Source: Ignavibacteriota bacterium
GTDB lineage: Bacteria > Bacteroidota > Kapaibacteriia > Palsa-1295
DNA: 7,882 nucleotides
NCBI GenBank assembly: GCA_003151215.1
Contig: PLXB01000331.1
Location: 1,457-9,338 of the forward strand
Reading direction: 5' to 3'
The notes beneath the pieces are model-generated. The model was not told the origin of the DNA. It saw nothing but the letters and a program-made list of their open reading frames with translations, and did no database searches. This document shows, in pieces, positions 6,110 through 7,882 of this stretch. Position 1 is the first letter of the stretch. Every line of letters begins with the position of its first letter. Both the position numbers and the translations under genes were made by a program.

Positions 6110-7099
6110 CTAATCAGGAGTTGCACCTTTTTTGTTTGACCATATTTCTTCATCCTCACGTCTTTGTTTTTTCAACTCATCGCGCATCAAAATATCATTA
6201 ATTTTCGATGCAGGAGTGACAGAAGCTATGCCTGCATTGATTTCCCCCTTCATGCGACCTTTATGATTATCATAAACTGGTTCAACGTCTTTATCGTCAG
6301 AGATTGGATAGTGCCCCTGAACCAATCCGAGCAACCCCCAAAATTCTTGCTGTATACTTGGTCTCGCCCTATTCACGCTAGCGAGGGGAGTAAAAACTGT
6401 CTGAATGTCATTTGACGTAGCGTACCAAAAAACAGGTGAACCACTTAGCCCACTTACAGAACGAACCTCAATAAGATAAGCATCTATAAGTCCAATCCCC
6501 GTTGAGTTTATTTTCTCGGTTGGCATCATTGCTATACTACCCTTCCTTACAATTGGATGATTTTTCAATTTACCTGAAAATTCTGTGAAAAGACCTGTAA
6601 TAAATACATCTGACCCAGTAGTTATCCAATCATCGCTTCCGATTAATTCTTTAGGAGTAATCATGTCAACCGGAAGAATTAAAACATCCCATTCGTCTGC
6701 TATTTCAATAGGCCTTAGACAAATATCGGCAGATTCAGACAGAGGATCATACCAACCTGAAGTTTGGAAGTTGATCACTATATTTCCATCCTTCGTATTC
6801 ACGCTAAACGCATTGCAATTTCCCTTGCCTGGATCAATGTTATGTTTTGCCGTTACAAGATAAACGTGTTGCCGGTGTGCCTCATTTTCGTACGGAACAC
6901 CGATAAAGAAACCAGTGCCAATTGGTTCAAAATTGCCGTTATTTTCAATGCCAAAAAAAACGATACATTTCAAAACTTCGCGTTTTACTTTCATATCCCA
7001 GTCATTAGGTTTACCAAGAAAATAACTCTTGATACCGCCTAAGCGAATATCAATATATATTTTACCATCATTTTGTTCTATTGTAGTTGTTTCTTTCAT
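6110..7099 (-). CDS. Trypsin-like serine protease, cytoplasmic, inserted between terS and terL
   Basis: This is a 329-aa protein with a complete-looking chymotrypsin-fold active site. GTGFFIGV (61-68) is the first-barrel strand, YLVTAKHNI places the catalytic His at 86, and SGLSGSPVF places the nucleophile at Ser219 with the usual G-x-S-G-S-P. The Asp is D125 (SADICLRPI) or D138 (EWDVLILPV). There is no signal peptide, transmembrane helix or PDZ domain, so it should act inside the cell; the C-terminus (305-329) is highly charged. It is not a usual prohead protease, since those are mostly of the ClpP, S49 or U9/U35 type and lie near portal and capsid genes. Stand-alone trypsin-like domains are known in bacterial conflict systems, so a defence or superinfection role is possible but inferred. 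Two 60-base lines within the gene are 33-35% G+C against 55-57% for lines in terL and terS. No Shine-Dalgarno precedes ATG 7099. Confidence 0.82.
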   Translation of the reverse strand: MKETTTIEQNDGKIYIDIRLGGIKSYFLGKPNDWDMKVKREVLKCIVFFGIENNGNFEPIGTGFFIGVPYENEAHRQHVYLVTAKHNIDPGKGNCNAFSVNTKDGNIVINFQTSGWYDPLSESADICLRPIEIADEWDVLILPVDMITPKELIGSDDWITTGSDVFITGLFTEFSGKLKNHPIVRKGSIAMMPTEKINSTGIGLIDAYLIEVRSVSGLSGSPVFWYATSNDIQTVFTPLASVNRARPSIQQEFWGLLGLVQGHYPISDDKDVEPVYDNHKGRMKGEINAGIASVTPASKINDILMRDELKKQRREDEEIWSNKKGATPD

Positions 7100-7104
7100 G
7101 AATT

Positions 7105-7143
7105 TTAATAAACGTTGTTATATATTTTTTCGGATGAATTCAT
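7105..7143 (-). pseudogene. Relic of the terL 5' end beside terS
   Basis: A 12-codon frame reads MNSSEKIYNNVY and then TAA. The real terL begins (from ATG 6101) MVSSEKLSENII: six identities plus I/L and V/I replacements, matched by nucleotide similarity (25 of 33 bases over 11 codons). It overlaps the last 26 bases of terS in another frame, as an ancestral coupled terL start would. It ends just before the protease ATG. Confidence 0.6.
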
Positions 7144-7531
7144 GGAATTGGTCGGATAGTTCTTTCAGCTCGGCCGAGTTGTTTATCTTCTCGCCTTGGG
7201 TCGTTATGTCGACAGAGCTGCGATGCTGTTCACCGAACTCGTCCTTGCGCTTCCGCTTCAGGTAATCGATGGCGTTCGCGTAGCTTTCGGTAATTTTACT
7301 CACTGCCGTCTGCCGCGCGAGAAGCACCGGCCGTTCCCGCAACGCCTTAAATCTGTCAAATAATGCCGTTCCTTCCTTCACGTTGTTGTAGTACGATTGC
7401 CGCGAAATATCAGCGTAAAAACAAGCTTCCTCAACCGTCGCATCGATGGAAAATGACTCCTCCAATTTCTTTACAACGTCATCGGTAAATTCAGGCGGTC
7501 TTCCGGCCTTAGAGTTTTTTCGCTTTTCCAT
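7118..7531 (-). CDS. terS: Phage terminase small subunit (HTH type)
   Basis: This 137-aa protein should recognise the packaging site and load TerL. After a basic start (MEKRKNSKAGRPPEF), residues 17-52 form a helix-turn-helix (VVKKLEESFSIDATVEEACF, then YADISRQSYYNNV), the DNA-binding head. A central helix LRERPVLLARQTAVSKI (68-84) and the segment AIDYLKRKRKDEFGEQ (87-102) match the usual GRPxx...EEACxYAxIS...YLERKxKxEF pattern of small terminases in Patescibacteria-linked phages. The acidic helical tail (115-137) is likely the oligomerisation or TerL-contact part. The ATG at 7531 overlaps the end of the methyltransferase gene by 23 bases, so translation is probably coupled. The last 11 codons lie in the duplicated junction repeat and once overlapped the terL start. 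A GGGA lies 13 bases before the ATG. Confidence 0.85.
   Translation of the reverse strand: MEKRKNSKAGRPPEFTDDVVKKLEESFSIDATVEEACFYADISRQSYYNNVKEGTALFDRFKALRERPVLLARQTAVSKITESYANAIDYLKRKRKDEFGEQHRSSVDITTQGEKINNSAELKELSDQFHEFIRKNI
7127..7149 (-). repeat. Junction repeat, copy at the terS end
   Basis: This copy matches 6085-6107 at 21 of 23 bases, in the same orientation and 1042 bases away. The two differences are at 7139 and 7140. Here the terS frame is live (QFHEFIRKNI, TAA at 7120-7118) and the terL frame is the relic. Between the two copies lies only the protease gene and its short AT-rich leader. Confidence 0.8.
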
Positions 7532-7882
7532 TGGTATATGATTCCCATCGCTTTACGATGGCATCGACGTATTTAGGATCGAGTTCAATGAGTCGCGCCT
7601 TGCGTTTCAGTTGTTCGCAGGCGATAAGGGTGCTCCCCGAGCCGCCGAAGGCGTCCAAGACGGCGTCCCCTTTGGCACTGGAGCGTTTCAGGGCGCGTTC
7701 TGCGAGTTGAATGGGCTTCTGGGTCGGATGGATGTATTTTGCGGTATTGTCGCGCTTTTGATACCACACGTCGAGGTAGTCGGCGAAGGACTTATTGTCG
7801 AGCGACCAGAGTTCCGTATAGTTCGAGAACGTCATATTTTGATAATGAGTTTCGCCTTCTTTCCACCCGACGATGCAGGGTT
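7509..7882 (-). CDS. DNA methyltransferase (N4/N6 type), C-terminal part
   Basis: The gene enters from the right edge; 123 residues up to the TAA at 7511-7509 are visible. The order PCIVGWKEGETHYQ, then TELWSLD, HPTQKPIQLAERAL, DAFGGSGSTLIACEQ (AdoMet-binding motif I, F-x-G-x-G) and ELDPKYVDAIVKRW is the C-terminal half of a beta-class amino-methyltransferase, in which the catalytic DPPY motif lies N-terminal to the AdoMet site. DPPY and the target-recognition part are outside the window, so specificity (adenine N6 or cytosine N4) cannot be told. An internal Met at 7835 is not the start, because the family pattern G-W-K-E-G continues upstream of it. No restriction partner is visible. Overlap with terS suggests an orphan phage methyltransferase that marks phage DNA, for protection or packaging control. 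Confidence 0.88.
   Translation of the reverse strand, partial: PCIVGWKEGETHYQNMTFSNYTELWSLDNKSFADYLDVWYQKRDNTAKYIHPTQKPIQLAERALKRSSAKGDAVLDAFGGSGSTLIACEQLKRKARLIELDPKYVDAIVKRWESYTNGKAKKL

Noticed and set aside
7100..7150. Separate promoter for the protease at the end of terS
   Set aside because: TTCCAT and TATATA are 17 bases apart on the minus strand, but both are poor matches and the area is simply AT-rich; not strong enough to annotate.
411..7157. Shared 10-mer TCCGACCAAT at 411-420 (plus) and 7157-7148 (minus)
   Set aside because: Ten-base matches are expected many times by chance in a window of this size, and the second copy lies inside terS coding sequence.

Overview
The window looks like DNA from a Patescibacteria (CPR, Parcubacteria-like) cell or one of its phages. 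The evidence is a secreted protein of typical Parcubacteria design (signal peptide, peptidoglycan-binding domain, glutamine-rich coiled coil, Thr/Pro linker, Ig-like domains), a DUF5659-like small protein, and a terminase module. TAA, TGA and TAG all appear to act as stops, so the standard code fits and UGA recoding as in Gracilibacteria is not indicated. No tRNA, rRNA, CRISPR array, integrase or transposase was seen.

Layout. (1) 1-430, minus strand: the start of a small protein running off the left edge, coupled by a TAATG overlap to a DUF5659-like protein. (2) 434-1389, minus strand: an unrecognised 279-aa protein with a strong sigma-70-like promoter and an intrinsic terminator. (3) 1390-1608, plus-strand leader: a compact candidate structured RNA with three GNRA-capped hairpins and an 11-bp stem whose loop can pair over 17 bp with a downstream strand. 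(4) 1609-4460, plus strand: a three-gene cluster for a secreted cell-wall-binding protein, a tail-anchored J-domain protein and a single-pass membrane protein with a Cys-bearing outer domain. (5) 4476-7882, minus strand: a phage packaging module in the order DNA methyltransferase (cut by the window edge), small terminase, trypsin-like serine protease, GpA-type large terminase. It converges on the plus-strand cluster with only 15 bases between stops, and no portal or capsid gene follows terL in the window.

Two observations stand out. First, the protease gene sits between terS and terL and is flanked by a duplicated terS/terL junction: 21 of 23 bases match at 6085-6107 and 7127-7149, and weaker similarity continues so that the copy next to terS still encodes a 12-codon relic resembling the terL N-terminus. 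With the protease's lower G+C, this indicates a cargo gene inserted into an ancestral overlapping terS-terL pair. Second, the leader before the secreted-protein gene is almost fully base-paired, on the plus strand only, and offers mutually exclusive folds. It matches no riboswitch or ribozyme family I recognise.

How the genes may work together: the methyltransferase and terminases form a DNA-modification and packaging unit into which the protease has been placed. The plus-strand cluster looks like an envelope module in which one protein is exported to bind the wall and two are membrane-anchored. Whether this cluster belongs to the phage or to the host cannot be settled from this window.
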